DNA of 41,258 nucleotides from positions 1-41,258 of the forward strand of contig JAJDGO010000010.1 of the NCBI GenBank assembly GCA_030265685.1, in the 5' to 3' direction. Position 1 is the first letter of the stretch. Each line of letters begins with the position of its first letter. Shown here piece by piece: positions 15,370 through 23,982 of this stretch. The stretch comes from Bacteroidales bacterium OttesenSCG-928-M11. Lineage in GTDB: Bacteria; Bacteroidota; Bacteroidia; Bacteroidales; Azobacteroidaceae. The translations under genes were made by a program, and so were the position numbers. A model generated the notes under the pieces. It ran no database searches and was not told the origin of the DNA. It saw only the letters and a list, made by a program, of their open reading frames with translations.

Positions 15370-18357
15370 ATGAAATATCGTATCATAGTTTTTCTGATTG
15401 GTTTATTCTTTACTCTTAATGTATTTGCAGAAACTAGTTATACATTGAGTGGAAAGGTTATTAATTCAAACAAAAAAATACCAGTAGAGTTTGTTACGAT
15501 TTCTTTAGGTGATAAGGCTTGGACTATGACTAATGAAAAAGGAGAGTTCACCTTAGAAAACATAACAAAAGGAAAGGTACTACTTCGTGCTTATTGTCTT
15601 GGTTATGTAGAATATGAACAGTCACTTGATATAAAAGAATCGATTTCTGGTTTTGAAATCCTTATGCAAGAAAAGAATCTTGCTCTCGATGAAATCGTAA
15701 TTACTGCCCAAAGTAAAAAATCAAATCTAACATCTTCTTATACTCTTGATCGTACAACATTAGATCATGCGCAGTTATTAAATGTATCAGGGATCACAAG
15801 TTTGTTGCCCGGAGGAAAAACAGCAAGCCAAAGTTTGATTTCGGATACTCAGATATACCTTCAGTCACAAAGTGTAGAAAATGGAAATCCGGCTTTTGGT
15901 ACTGCAATTGAAGTTGATGGTGTTAGGCTTTCTAATAATAATATTTATCAAACAAGTGGAAGTTCGACAAGGGGAGTGGATACTCGTAACGTAAGTCCTA
16001 TTGACATCGAGTCGGTAGAAGTAATAACCGGAATCCCATCGGTAGAATATGGCGATTTATCAAATGGAGTTGTAAATATTTCTACTAGAAAAGGAAGAAC
16101 TCCATATATTATAGAGATGGCAACTAAGCCACACACGAAACAAGTTGCAGTAAGTAAAGGCTTTTCTTTAGGAGAAAAAGTAGGAACTCTAAATACTTCT
16201 TTCGATCATACCAAGTCGGTTTCGAAGATCTATTCGCCTTATACGTCTTACGATCGGAATACTTTATCGTTGACTTATTCAAATGTTTTCAATAAAGCAA
16301 GCGGTAACCCGATTCGTTTTTCACTCGGATTGTCAGGAAACATAGGAGGATATGATTCAAAAGCCGATCCCGATCAGTTCAAAGATTCTTATACAAAGCA
16401 AAAAGACAATACTTTACGGGCTAATTTTCAATTGAAGTATTTAGTAAATAAATCCTGGATTACTAATGTTGAACTATTCGGATCGATAGTTAGTTCGGAT
16501 AAACAATACGAATCAAACGAGCATAAAAACAGCGCGGCAGCTACTGTTGCCATTCACTCAAAGGAAGAAGGATATTTTATAGCTGTTCCTTATGAAGAAG
16601 ATCCTTCTGCTCCAATTGTTTTAACAAGACCCGGCTATTGGTCTATTATTACTTATCACGATAGTAAGCCGATTGACTATGCACTTAAAATAAAAGCTGA
16701 TTGGATACACAGGTTTGGTACACTATTTAATAGTAAATTATTGTACGGAATCGACTTTAATCGATCAGGAAATAAAGGAAAAGGTGTCTATTATGAAGAT
16801 ATGAGTGTTGCTCCTACTTGGCGAGAATATCGTTTTGATGAAGATCCTTGTATAAACAATTGGGCATTGTATCTTGAAGAAAGACTATCTTATTCTTTAA
16901 CCGGGCAATCTAATCTTGAACTTATGGCAGGAGTTCGCTCCGATATAACGAATATAAAAAAATCAGACTATGGAACTGTCGGCAATCTCTCGCCTCGTTT
17001 TAATTTACAATACAGTTTAGATAGAAACAAAGACAATTTCTTGCGTTCTTTTAGTGCATATGCCGGTTGGGGAAAGTCTGTAAAGCTCCCTTCCGCAGAA
17101 GTTTTATACCCCAAAACATCCTATTATGACGAGCGAGTTTTTCTTGCTCAAAGTAATCTTGAAAACTATTCTATTTCGGCTTACTATACTCGTCCGTTTT
17201 CTTCTATTTATAATCCGGACTTAAAATGGCAATATACCATTCAACAAGAATTAGGAATGCAGGCGAATCTTAAAGGAACTAAGATTTCTCTTTCTGCATA
17301 TCGGAAGAAAACTCATAATCCTTATATGGCAATATATAATTATGAGCCATTTACTTACAAAGTAACCGACACAGAGATATTAGAAAATTATCCGGTTGCT
17401 TCTTCTAACAGACAATATTTGATTGATAGAAATACAGGAGATATATCTATTGTGGATATAACAGGGGAGTATGAAACTACTCAATTACCAAATAGGAACG
17501 TAAATACATATAAAACAAATAAAAGTTATACTAATGGTTCTCCTACCGAGCGTTATGGTCTTGATTGGATTGTTGATTTTGTTCCAATAAAAGGAATTAA
17601 TACCTCGTTTCGTATTGATGGTAATTATTATTATTACAAAGGTTTAGAAGAAACCGAGATAGCTTATTGGCAATCTAATAAAACAATGGGAGATAAGTTA
17701 AACACTCCTCTCCAATATATAGGGTATTATATCGGTACGTCGAGTGCTTCTACTTATTACGGAGCTTCTGCTTCTAATTTTGGAAATGGGAGTATTTCGA
17801 AACAATTAAACTCTAACCTTACAATAACAACGCATATTCCTAAAGTTCGCTTAATTGTTTCCTTTAAGATAGAAGCATCTTTTTATAATTATTCAAAACG
17901 ATTAGCCGAATATGGAGATGGAACATCATTGGGTTATGCTTTGGATGACTTAGGGGAGTCGATAAGTTCGGATCCTAATATTTATGGACGAGATAAATAT
18001 GTTGTTATTTATCCGATCTATTACTCTACGTGGGAAAATCCGGATGAGAAAATTCCTTTTTTAGAAAAGTTTATTTGGGCAAAAGATAATGATCCGAAAT
18101 TGTATGAACAATTAGAAAAAATGGTACTAAAGAGTAATTATGGCTATATATTTAATCCGAGTAGATTAAGTGCTTATTATTCGGCAAATATAAACATAAC
18201 AAAAGAAATTGGAGACCATATATCAGTCTCTTTTTATGCAAATAATTTTTTGAATTCTTTAGCTAAAGTGAAAGATTCGAGAACAGGAAATAAAAGTTCT
18301 GCCTCCGGATATATTCCTTCATTTTATTATGGATTATCACTGCGAATAAAAATATAA
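15370..18357 (+). CDS. TonB-dependent receptor with carboxypeptidase-like N-terminal domain
   Basis: Outer-membrane active transporter (995 aa) powered by TonB/ExbBD. A signal peptide (residues 1-20, ending VFAE) precedes a CarboxypepD_reg-like beta domain (about 22-107; YTLSGKVINSNKKIPVEFVTISLG). The plug domain follows (about 115-235; DEIVITAQSKKSNL, EVDGVRLSNNNIYQTSG, IESVEVITGIPSVEYGDLSNGVVNI), then a long beta-barrel ending in an aromatic-basic strand (SFYYGLSLRIKI). It is followed by a DUF4876-type lipoprotein and a DUF6850-type barrel, and by no SusD gene, so it is not a standard Sus glycan-uptake pair. The ligand is unknown. It is first in its operon. Confidence 0.93.
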   Translation: MKYRIIVFLIGLFFTLNVFAETSYTLSGKVINSNKKIPVEFVTISLGDKAWTMTNEKGEFTLENITKGKVLLRAYCLGYVEYEQSLDIKESISGFEILMQEKNLALDEIVITAQSKKSNLTSSYTLDRTTLDHAQLLNVSGITSLLPGGKTASQSLISDTQIYLQSQSVENGNPAFGTAIEVDGVRLSNNNIYQTSGSSTRGVDTRNVSPIDIESVEVITGIPSVEYGDLSNGVVNISTRKGRTPYIIEMATKPHTKQVAVSKGFSLGEKVGTLNTSFDHTKSVSKIYSPYTSYDRNTLSLTYSNVFNKASGNPIRFSLGLSGNIGGYDSKADPDQFKDSYTKQKDNTLRANFQLKYLVNKSWITNVELFGSIVSSDKQYESNEHKNSAAATVAIHSKEEGYFIAVPYEEDPSAPIVLTRPGYWSIITYHDSKPIDYALKIKADWIHRFGTLFNSKLLYGIDFNRSGNKGKGVYYEDMSVAPTWREYRFDEDPCINNWALYLEERLSYSLTGQSNLELMAGVRSDITNIKKSDYGTVGNLSPRFNLQYSLDRNKDNFLRSFSAYAGWGKSVKLPSAEVLYPKTSYYDERVFLAQSNLENYSISAYYTRPFSSIYNPDLKWQYTIQQELGMQANLKGTKISLSAYRKKTHNPYMAIYNYEPFTYKVTDTEILENYPVASSNRQYLIDRNTGDISIVDITGEYETTQLPNRNVNTYKTNKSYTNGSPTERYGLDWIVDFVPIKGINTSFRIDGNYYYYKGLEETEIAYWQSNKTMGDKLNTPLQYIGYYIGTSSASTYYGASASNFGNGSISKQLNSNLTITTHIPKVRLIVSFKIEASFYNYSKRLAEYGDGTSLGYALDDLGESISSDPNIYGRDKYVVIYPIYYSTWENPDEKIPFLEKFIWAKDNDPKLYEQLEKMVLKSNYGYIFNPSRLSAYYSANINITKEIGDHISVSFYANNFLNSLAKVKDSRTGNKSSASGYIPSFYYGLSLRIKI

Positions 18358-18389
18358 AATATATGTATAACTAATTATTAATTAAAACA

Positions 18390-19355
18390 ATGAACAAGTT
18401 AAAGAATTTACTTTATTTATTAATGTGTATGTTGGTTGTTGGCTTTACCGCTTGTGAAGATAACGACGACGATGTGAAAACGTATAAAGTATCGGTACAA
18501 TTGACATATCCGGAAACTTTCCAATCCCAAGAAGGTGTTGAAGTGAACTTGATAAATGCCAGTAGTTATGTAACTAAGGCTACGACTGATGGAAATGGTA
18601 TTGCGACTTTCGATGTTCCCGTAGGAATCTATAGCGCATTAGCAACAGATGTGAGAGCTATAGATGGGAAAATTTATAACTTAAACGGGAATGTAAATAA
18701 TATTGTAGTTGATAAGAAATGGGATTCGCTTGAAACTGTTAAAATTGAACTAACCGGAGTTGAAAAATCTCAAGTTATTATTAAAGAACTCTATGTTGGT
18801 GGTTGTCAAAAAGACGATGGTAGCGGAACTTATATTAATGATAATTACGTAATCCTTTATAATAATTCAGATCAAGTAGCTACTTTAGAAAATCTTTGTT
18901 TGGCAGCTACTACTCCTTTTAATGCAAATGGAACAAATAGCGATTACGGAGATGACGGTAAACTATTTTATGAAGCAGAAGGTTGGCTTCCTGCCGGACA
19001 TACATTGGTTTTTTATAATCAAACATTGACTATTGATCCTTACGAACAAGTAGTTATTGCTCTTGTTGGTGCAATCGATCATACACCTACTTATTCTCAA
19101 TCAATTAATTTTGCAAATCCGGCATATTATTGTATCTATGAGCCAACTGTTTTGTCTCATTCGAAATATTCAGCTCCTTCGGAACTGATTCCTACTTCTC
19201 ATTATTTCAATGCTTATATGTATGGTTTAGGAAATGGTTGGGCAGCATTAAGTACTAATAGTCCGGCTTTCTTTATTTTCCAAACAGATGGGGTTGCTCC
19301 TCTTGATTTTGCGTCGGCAAGTGATAATAATAATTTTTTATGGAGGCTCTACTAG
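18390..19355 (+). CDS. DUF4876-type lipoprotein, N-terminal part (frameshifted)
   Basis: Surface or periplasmic lipoprotein of a Bacteroidetes family I recognise as DUF4876; its function is unknown. The signal peptide ends in the lipobox FTAC with Cys22, followed by acidic residues (EDNDDD), which in Bacteroidetes often marks surface export. A beta domain is followed by the characteristic VIIKELYVGGCQKDDGSGTYINDNYVILYNNSD. The frame reads into a T6 run (19334-19339) and stops shortly afterwards at WRLY. Deleting one T gives NNNFYGGSTSDVFKRKKVPTEW and joins it to the next frame, for a product of 446 aa. Located 32 nt after the TonB receptor, same operon. Confidence 0.8.
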   Translation: MNKLKNLLYLLMCMLVVGFTACEDNDDDVKTYKVSVQLTYPETFQSQEGVEVNLINASSYVTKATTDGNGIATFDVPVGIYSALATDVRAIDGKIYNLNGNVNNIVVDKKWDSLETVKIELTGVEKSQVIIKELYVGGCQKDDGSGTYINDNYVILYNNSDQVATLENLCLAATTPFNANGTNSDYGDDGKLFYEAEGWLPAGHTLVFYNQTLTIDPYEQVVIALVGAIDHTPTYSQSINFANPAYYCIYEPTVLSHSKYSAPSELIPTSHYFNAYMYGLGNGWAALSTNSPAFFIFQTDGVAPLDFASASDNNNFLWRLY

Positions 19356-19731
19356 CGATGTATTCAAGCGTAAAAAAGTACCAACAGAATGGGTGTTGGA
19401 CGGAATTGAAGTGTTTAGAGCAGGATTTGACGATAATTCGAAACGCTTAACTTCTAATATCGATGGAGGTTATGTATATCTTTCTAATGGAAAAGGTAAT
19501 ACTAACTATCGCAACGTAGATAAAGCGGCAACAGAAGCTATTGCCGGAAACGAAGGCAAATTAGTTTATGGCTATAGCTTAGGAACTGAAATTGATGGAG
19601 TAGTAAGTACTGATTCAAGTGATATTGATGCAGAAGCTTCTATTAAAAATGGAGCGAAGATCGTTTATAAAGACACCAATAATTCAACAACCGATTTCCA
19701 TCAACGCGCAAAAGCTTCATTAAGAAATTAA
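19339..19731 (+). CDS. DUF4876-type lipoprotein, C-terminal part (frameshifted)
   Basis: Continuation of the preceding lipoprotein in the +1 frame (130 aa), starting YGGSTSDVFKRKKVPTEWVLDGIEVF and ending HQRAKASLRN. An ATG at 19288 in this frame could start a separate 147-aa ORF, but its first 17 residues overlap the coding part of the first frame and look like out-of-frame translation, so I treat it as the broken tail of one gene. It lies 3 nt before the next gene, so translation of the barrel gene may depend on ribosomes reaching this frame. Confidence 0.78.
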   Translation, partial: YGGSTSDVFKRKKVPTEWVLDGIEVFRAGFDDNSKRLTSNIDGGYVYLSNGKGNTNYRNVDKAATEAIAGNEGKLVYGYSLGTEIDGVVSTDSSDIDAEASIKNGAKIVYKDTNNSTTDFHQRAKASLRN

Positions 19732-19734
19732 TTT

Positions 19735-21369
19735 ATGCTTAATCCCTTAAAAACAATATTGTGTATGCTGTTGGGCGGAGTATTAAACTTCGCTCCAATA
19801 GCGGCGCAATCTGTTTCTCGAGAATGGTACGATACAAACTACTTGGAAAAATCGGATGTCCGGATTACCGGAAATAATGCTTCCGGATTACGATACTTCA
19901 ATGTTGATAAATCATCAATAGTCGAACTCGGGATTAAAAATAGTAATGGAGGCTTTATTAATTATTGCGATCCCGACAATAGTTTTGCAGTTAATGCAAA
20001 TGCAGAGTCATATTTCCGGTATAATCCCCAAGTAGTGTTGTATGGAAAGATTAATTATACAAATCTGCAAGGGAATAATTGGGGAGGATCTGCTTTTTAT
20101 GATCCTTATTACAATCCATTTGATCTTGTCGAGTTCTCAGATAATACAAAGGGAAAGAAAGAACAAGAAATATATCACTTAATCGGGGCACTTAGTTTTG
20201 ATGCTACGGAAAAATTTACTTTAGGGTTGAATTTTGACTATAAAACTTTGAACTATACTAAGTTCAAAGATTTAAGACATGCAAATACCATGCTGGATTT
20301 ATCGGCAGATATAGGAACTTTTTACCGTTTTTCTTCTTTATTCGAACTCGGAGCAAACTATGATTATCGTAGAACTATTGAAAAAGTAGGATTCTATAAA
20401 GAAGGAGTTACTGATGAAAAATATGCTTCTTTGATTGATTACGGCGGTTTCTTTGGAAAAAAAGAAGATTATCCAACGGGTTCTTCCGGAGTCTCTGATG
20501 GTTATACAAGAGAGTCGGGGAGTATACCTATGATTAATCATATACATAGCCTGTCTTTACAAGTAAATTTGACATCTTCTAATATCCGTTTTTTTAATGA
20601 TTTGATATTTAAGACTCGCGAAGGATATTATGGAGAAAAGTCATCGTCAAAAATTTATTATACAGAACATAATGGCAATGCCTTTGCCTATAAAGCTTCT
20701 CTTTCTCTTTTTCAAGAAAAAAATCGACATACGATTTCTGCTGAGATTTACAAAGAAGATATAGATAATTATGAGACTTCTCCGAGGCGAATTACCTCTT
20801 CCGAAACAGGATCTTACTATTATGAATATTATGATCCGGTAGATGTTGGAACAAAATCGACTCTTAAATCATCGGCTGTTTATACTTATTGGCACAACAT
20901 AAACAATTACATTCCTGATTGGGGAGTAAGTGCTGCTTATAATATGGTAGAAAGGAAGTCGACTGCTATTTATTATCCGTATTATCGTAAACAAAATATC
21001 CGTACTCATACTATGTCTTTGTCGGGAGAACGGAATATTATTCAAGACAAAAATCAATATCGTATCTCATTAGGAGCATCTTATCAGTTAGGTAATGGTA
21101 ATCCTATGAACGATGGATTTTATGCGATGCCCAACGAAACGGCCAAAAAACCTTCTTCCTTAGATCATCTTGTTATGAAAGAGTTTGAATATTTAACAGC
21201 AGACCAAGTTAAATTAAATATTGGCTTATATTATTCCCGTCCTTTTCCTACTTTGAATATTAAAGGATACGCAGCTTTGGATTATTCATACACCAATGCT
21301 TTCGACACCGAGTATATGTCGAGCAATTATTTCCACGAAGTCTCCTTCAAAGTGGGCTGTTTCTTTTAA
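19735..21369 (+). CDS. DUF6850-type outer-membrane beta-barrel protein
   Basis: Predicted outer-membrane barrel (544 aa) of a Bacteroidetes family I recognise as DUF6850; biochemical role unknown. A signal peptide (about 1-24, ending PIAAQS) is followed by REWYDTNYLEKSDVRITGNNASGLRYF, then alternating amphipathic strands rich in Y, N and S, and a terminal aromatic strand (YFHEVSFKVGCFF) typical of barrels. It is the third gene of the TonB receptor operon, 3 nt after the broken lipoprotein. The three families together suggest a dedicated uptake or surface assembly complex; this is inferred from the neighbourhood only. Confidence 0.8.
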   Translation: MLNPLKTILCMLLGGVLNFAPIAAQSVSREWYDTNYLEKSDVRITGNNASGLRYFNVDKSSIVELGIKNSNGGFINYCDPDNSFAVNANAESYFRYNPQVVLYGKINYTNLQGNNWGGSAFYDPYYNPFDLVEFSDNTKGKKEQEIYHLIGALSFDATEKFTLGLNFDYKTLNYTKFKDLRHANTMLDLSADIGTFYRFSSLFELGANYDYRRTIEKVGFYKEGVTDEKYASLIDYGGFFGKKEDYPTGSSGVSDGYTRESGSIPMINHIHSLSLQVNLTSSNIRFFNDLIFKTREGYYGEKSSSKIYYTEHNGNAFAYKASLSLFQEKNRHTISAEIYKEDIDNYETSPRRITSSETGSYYYEYYDPVDVGTKSTLKSSAVYTYWHNINNYIPDWGVSAAYNMVERKSTAIYYPYYRKQNIRTHTMSLSGERNIIQDKNQYRISLGASYQLGNGNPMNDGFYAMPNETAKKPSSLDHLVMKEFEYLTADQVKLNIGLYYSRPFPTLNIKGYAALDYSYTNAFDTEYMSSNYFHEVSFKVGCFF

Positions 21370-21416
21370 ATAGCCTTTTCTCTTTTCGAAAAAATAAAAA
21401 GTTTTTGCGACAATTG

Positions 21417-21447
21417 TTTGGAATATTAAATTAAACTAATAACTTTG
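21417..21447 (+). promoter_or_regulatory. Promoter of the membrane protein / winged-helix regulator operon
   Basis: TTTG (21417-21420), 19 nt, TAACTTTG (21440-21447): a perfect -33/-7 pair. The -7 element overlaps the left arm of the operator dyad. Confidence 0.75.
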
Positions 21448-21459
21448 CAATTCAAAGTT
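21441..21459. promoter_or_regulatory. Operator 1: AACTTTG-N5-CAAAGTT dyad
   Basis: A perfect 7+7 inverted repeat around CAATT, placed over the -7 element and the expected start of transcription. The same dyad recurs at 22420-22438 before creD. A site in this position would block RNA polymerase when bound; the likely binder is the winged-helix protein encoded at 22114-22404. Confidence 0.6.
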
Positions 21460-21481
21460 CTTTTTAATTTATTATTTTTCT

Positions 21482-22102
21482 ATGAAAACAAATAAGCAAA
21501 CAGAAGATATACGCGCAATTCGTGATATGATGGAGAAATCAAGTAAATTCTTATCATTGAACGGACTTTCTATTGTTTTTGCCGGATTATTTGCTTTGCT
21601 CGGAATCGGGTATATGTATCTTTACAAAGAAGAATACATTGCCGGTTATCAGCTATATCCCCAAATGAATACTAATCTTTTGTTGATCGCTTTAGCTATA
21701 TTATTTCTGTCTGCGGTTACTGTTTCGCTTTTTTGTTTGAGAAAAATGAAGACCAATCATATCCCTTTGATCAACAAAACGCTTATACGAGCAGCTTATA
21801 ACCTATTAGTACCGATGATAGTAGGAGGGATGTTCGGTTTGATATTCTTTATGAAAGGAGATCTTTGGGTAACACTATCCGTAACTTTGATTTTTTATGG
21901 ATTAGGTTTGATAAATACTTCAAAATATACATTTCGCGAAATACATTACTTGGGTATAATAGAGGTAGTATTGGGTTTGATTGCTGCATTTGACCCACTT
22001 CACGGATTAGTTTATTGGACACTTGGTTTCGGTTTCGGTCATATTCTGTGGGGTATCTATTTATATATGAGATATGATTTTTCTAAAAAAAGAATTTCTT
22101 AA
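21482..22102 (+). CDS. Hypothetical six-helix membrane protein
   Basis: I do not recognise a named family. The 206-aa protein has a short charged N-terminus (MKTNKQTEDIRAIRDMMEKSSKFLSL) followed by about six hydrophobic segments, near residues 28-46, 66-88, 100-120, 127-145, 153-168 and 172-195, and a basic C-terminus, so it is an inner-membrane protein. It begins 22 nt after a dyad operator and is followed after 11 nt by a winged-helix regulator, then by creD. Such a layout suggests a small envelope-linked regulon in which this protein may sense or respond to membrane state; this is inference. Confidence 0.8.
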   Translation: MKTNKQTEDIRAIRDMMEKSSKFLSLNGLSIVFAGLFALLGIGYMYLYKEEYIAGYQLYPQMNTNLLLIALAILFLSAVTVSLFCLRKMKTNHIPLINKTLIRAAYNLLVPMIVGGMFGLIFFMKGDLWVTLSVTLIFYGLGLINTSKYTFREIHYLGIIEVVLGLIAAFDPLHGLVYWTLGFGFGHILWGIYLYMRYDFSKKRIS

Positions 22103-22113
22103 ATTTTCTTTTA

Positions 22114-22404
22114 ATGCCGAATATTATAGCAAAATTAGATAAAGCATTCGATAGCCGGGTTCGACTGGGTATTATGTCTATTCTATTGGTTAACGAATCA
22201 GCTGATTTTAATACTATGAAAAATTTGATGGATTTGACCGATGGTAATCTTGCCAGTCATTTGAAAGCATTGGAAGGGATAGAGTACATTCGTTCTACAA
22301 AACAATTTATCGGACGGAAACCTAATACGAAATATACGGTTACATCATTAGGAAGTAAAGCATTCAAAGCACATATCGAAGCATTGGATAAATTACTTAA
22401 ATAG
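22114..22404 (+). CDS. Winged-helix transcriptional regulator (HTH_34-like)
   Basis: Small one-domain DNA-binding protein (96 aa). The order is a helix with SRVRLGIMSILLVNE, a helix-turn-helix (DFNTMKNLMDLTDGNLASHLKALEGIEYI) and a wing (KQFIGRKPNTKYTVTSLGSKAFKAHIEAL), as in MarR/ArsR-related winged-helix proteins. No cysteine metal site is seen, so the signal is unlikely to be a metal. It is translated with the membrane protein upstream (11-nt gap) under operator 1, and creD follows with a matching operator. It probably binds both dyads as a dimer and represses or tunes its own operon and creD. Confidence 0.88.
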   Translation: MPNIIAKLDKAFDSRVRLGIMSILLVNESADFNTMKNLMDLTDGNLASHLKALEGIEYIRSTKQFIGRKPNTKYTVTSLGSKAFKAHIEALDKLLK

Positions 22405-22419
22405 TTTTTTTTGCTTTTG

Positions 22420-22438
22420 TACTTTGTATTTCAAAGTA
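22420..22438. promoter_or_regulatory. Operator 2: TACTTTG-N5-CAAAGTA dyad
   Basis: A perfect 7+7 inverted repeat around TATTT, 16 nt after the regulator stop codon and 40 nt before the first creD start. It shares ACTTTG-N5-CAAAGT with operator 1. The left arm resembles a -7 element (TACTTTG), but the spacing is one base short of TAnnTTTG. Confidence 0.6.
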
Positions 22439-22478
22439 ATTTGAATTAGTATTTTTAATTAAAACAAACATAAACATT

Positions 22479-23957
22479 ATGCTTATTCTATGTGCTATTT
22501 TATCGATTCTTATTTTAGGATTTGTATTCATTTTTGTCTGGATTTTAAGAACAGTCTTTAAGGGAAACAAAAACAATTTATCAACTAATAATTCTTCGAA
22601 TATGAAAACAACAAACAAAAGCGGGGACTTTACCCAATCAATTACCTTTAAAGGATTTATTATTGCATTTTTGATGCTTATTCTTCTTATACCTCAAGGT
22701 ATGATATTGGGTTTGATTAAGGAACGCAAACAAAGAAGTGCAAAAACAATCGAGAAAATAAACGAGAAGTGGGGGAGCGATCAAGTAATAGCCGGCCCGA
22801 TTCTTTCTATTCCTTATACAGAGAAAAAGACAAACATTGAAATGCTAAAAAGCAGTGATGAAAAATATAAAAAACAAGAAACCATAACATATGAGGATCA
22901 TGAGTTAAATATTACTCCGGATGAACTAACTATAAGAGTCGACTTGCATCCGGAAGAAAAATATTACGGAATATATAAAGCGATACTCTATCAAAGTATA
23001 ATCAGTATGAAGGGAAACTTCAACAAGATAAATACCGAAAATTACAAAGATTGTGACTTTAAATGGGAAGAAGCTTATATAACAATAGGGCTTTCGGATC
23101 TAAAAGGAATTGGTAATCAAATCGATTTCAAGGTAGGAGAGGAGAGAATAATAGCCGAAGCTAATAATGTATGCAATGGATGTAGCGACAAACAATTAGT
23201 AATTGCACTATCTAATATTAAAGAATTGAACGAAGATGTCTTGTTTTTCGAATCGGAATTGAATCTCAACGGAAGCGGAAGCCTTAATTTTATTCCGATG
23301 GGCAAATCAACTCAAGTAGAAATTGTTGGAAATTGGGGAACTCCTAATTTTACCGGAGGATTTTCTCCCGAGTCTGTTGTCGAAAAAGACTATTTTTCGG
23401 CCAAATGGAGTGTCTTAAATTTCAATCGGAATATTCCGGATACATGGATTGATACAAATACTATAGATATTGAAGAGACTAGTTTCGGAGTAAACTTAAT
23501 AGAGCCGGTCAATCATTACCAACAAAACGAAAGAGCTGCCAAATATGCTTTCATATTTATAGCACTTACTTTTGTCGTGTTTATTTTCGTAGAATTACTG
23601 ACAAAAAAGCAAATTCATCCGGTTCAATATCTATTGATCGGTATTGCTTTGATTCTTTTTTATAGTTTATTGCTCTCGTTGTCGGAACAAATAAACTTTT
23701 CGATAGCTTACCTAATTTCCAGTATTGTCACTATTGGTTTGATTTCTGTCTATGCCCAATCAATCTTTAAAGATAAAAAGCAAACCGGTATACTTTCGTC
23801 ATTATTAATCTTGTCATACCTTTTCTTTTATATTATTTTGCAACAAGAAGACTTCGCTTTATTGATGGGAAGTGTTGGTTTGTTTATTATCTTGGGAATT
23901 ATCATGTTTGTTTCGAAAAAAATTGACTTCTACAAAAGGGATGAACTAAACGATTGA
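22479..23957 (+). CDS. creD: Inner-membrane protein CreD (cell envelope integrity)
   Basis: Inner-membrane protein of the CreD family, known elsewhere as a regulated gene linked to envelope stress and beta-lactam response. From Met42 (22602) it has the canonical length (451 aa). A membrane segment FKGFIIAFLMLILLIPQGMIL is followed by the family hallmark RKQRSAKTIEKINEKWGSDQVIAGPILSIPY, a long periplasmic domain, and several C-terminal helices (about residues 355-485). The frame is open back to an ATG at 22479, adding 41 residues with an extra membrane segment (ILCAILSILILGFVFIFVWIL). I keep the upstream start because the operator is 40 nt ahead of it, but 22602 is a fair alternative. Confidence 0.85.
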   Translation: MLILCAILSILILGFVFIFVWILRTVFKGNKNNLSTNNSSNMKTTNKSGDFTQSITFKGFIIAFLMLILLIPQGMILGLIKERKQRSAKTIEKINEKWGSDQVIAGPILSIPYTEKKTNIEMLKSSDEKYKKQETITYEDHELNITPDELTIRVDLHPEEKYYGIYKAILYQSIISMKGNFNKINTENYKDCDFKWEEAYITIGLSDLKGIGNQIDFKVGEERIIAEANNVCNGCSDKQLVIALSNIKELNEDVLFFESELNLNGSGSLNFIPMGKSTQVEIVGNWGTPNFTGGFSPESVVEKDYFSAKWSVLNFNRNIPDTWIDTNTIDIEETSFGVNLIEPVNHYQQNERAAKYAFIFIALTFVVFIFVELLTKKQIHPVQYLLIGIALILFYSLLLSLSEQINFSIAYLISSIVTIGLISVYAQSIFKDKKQTGILSSLLILSYLFFYIILQQEDFALLMGSVGLFIILGIIMFVSKKIDFYKRDELND

Positions 23958-23982
23958 GATAAAGTGATTTAATCTTTTCGAA

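Noticed and set aside
19288..19338. Separate gene starting at the ATG at 19288
   Set aside because: The first 17 codons overlap homologous coding sequence in the other frame; family similarity in this frame begins only after the T6 run.
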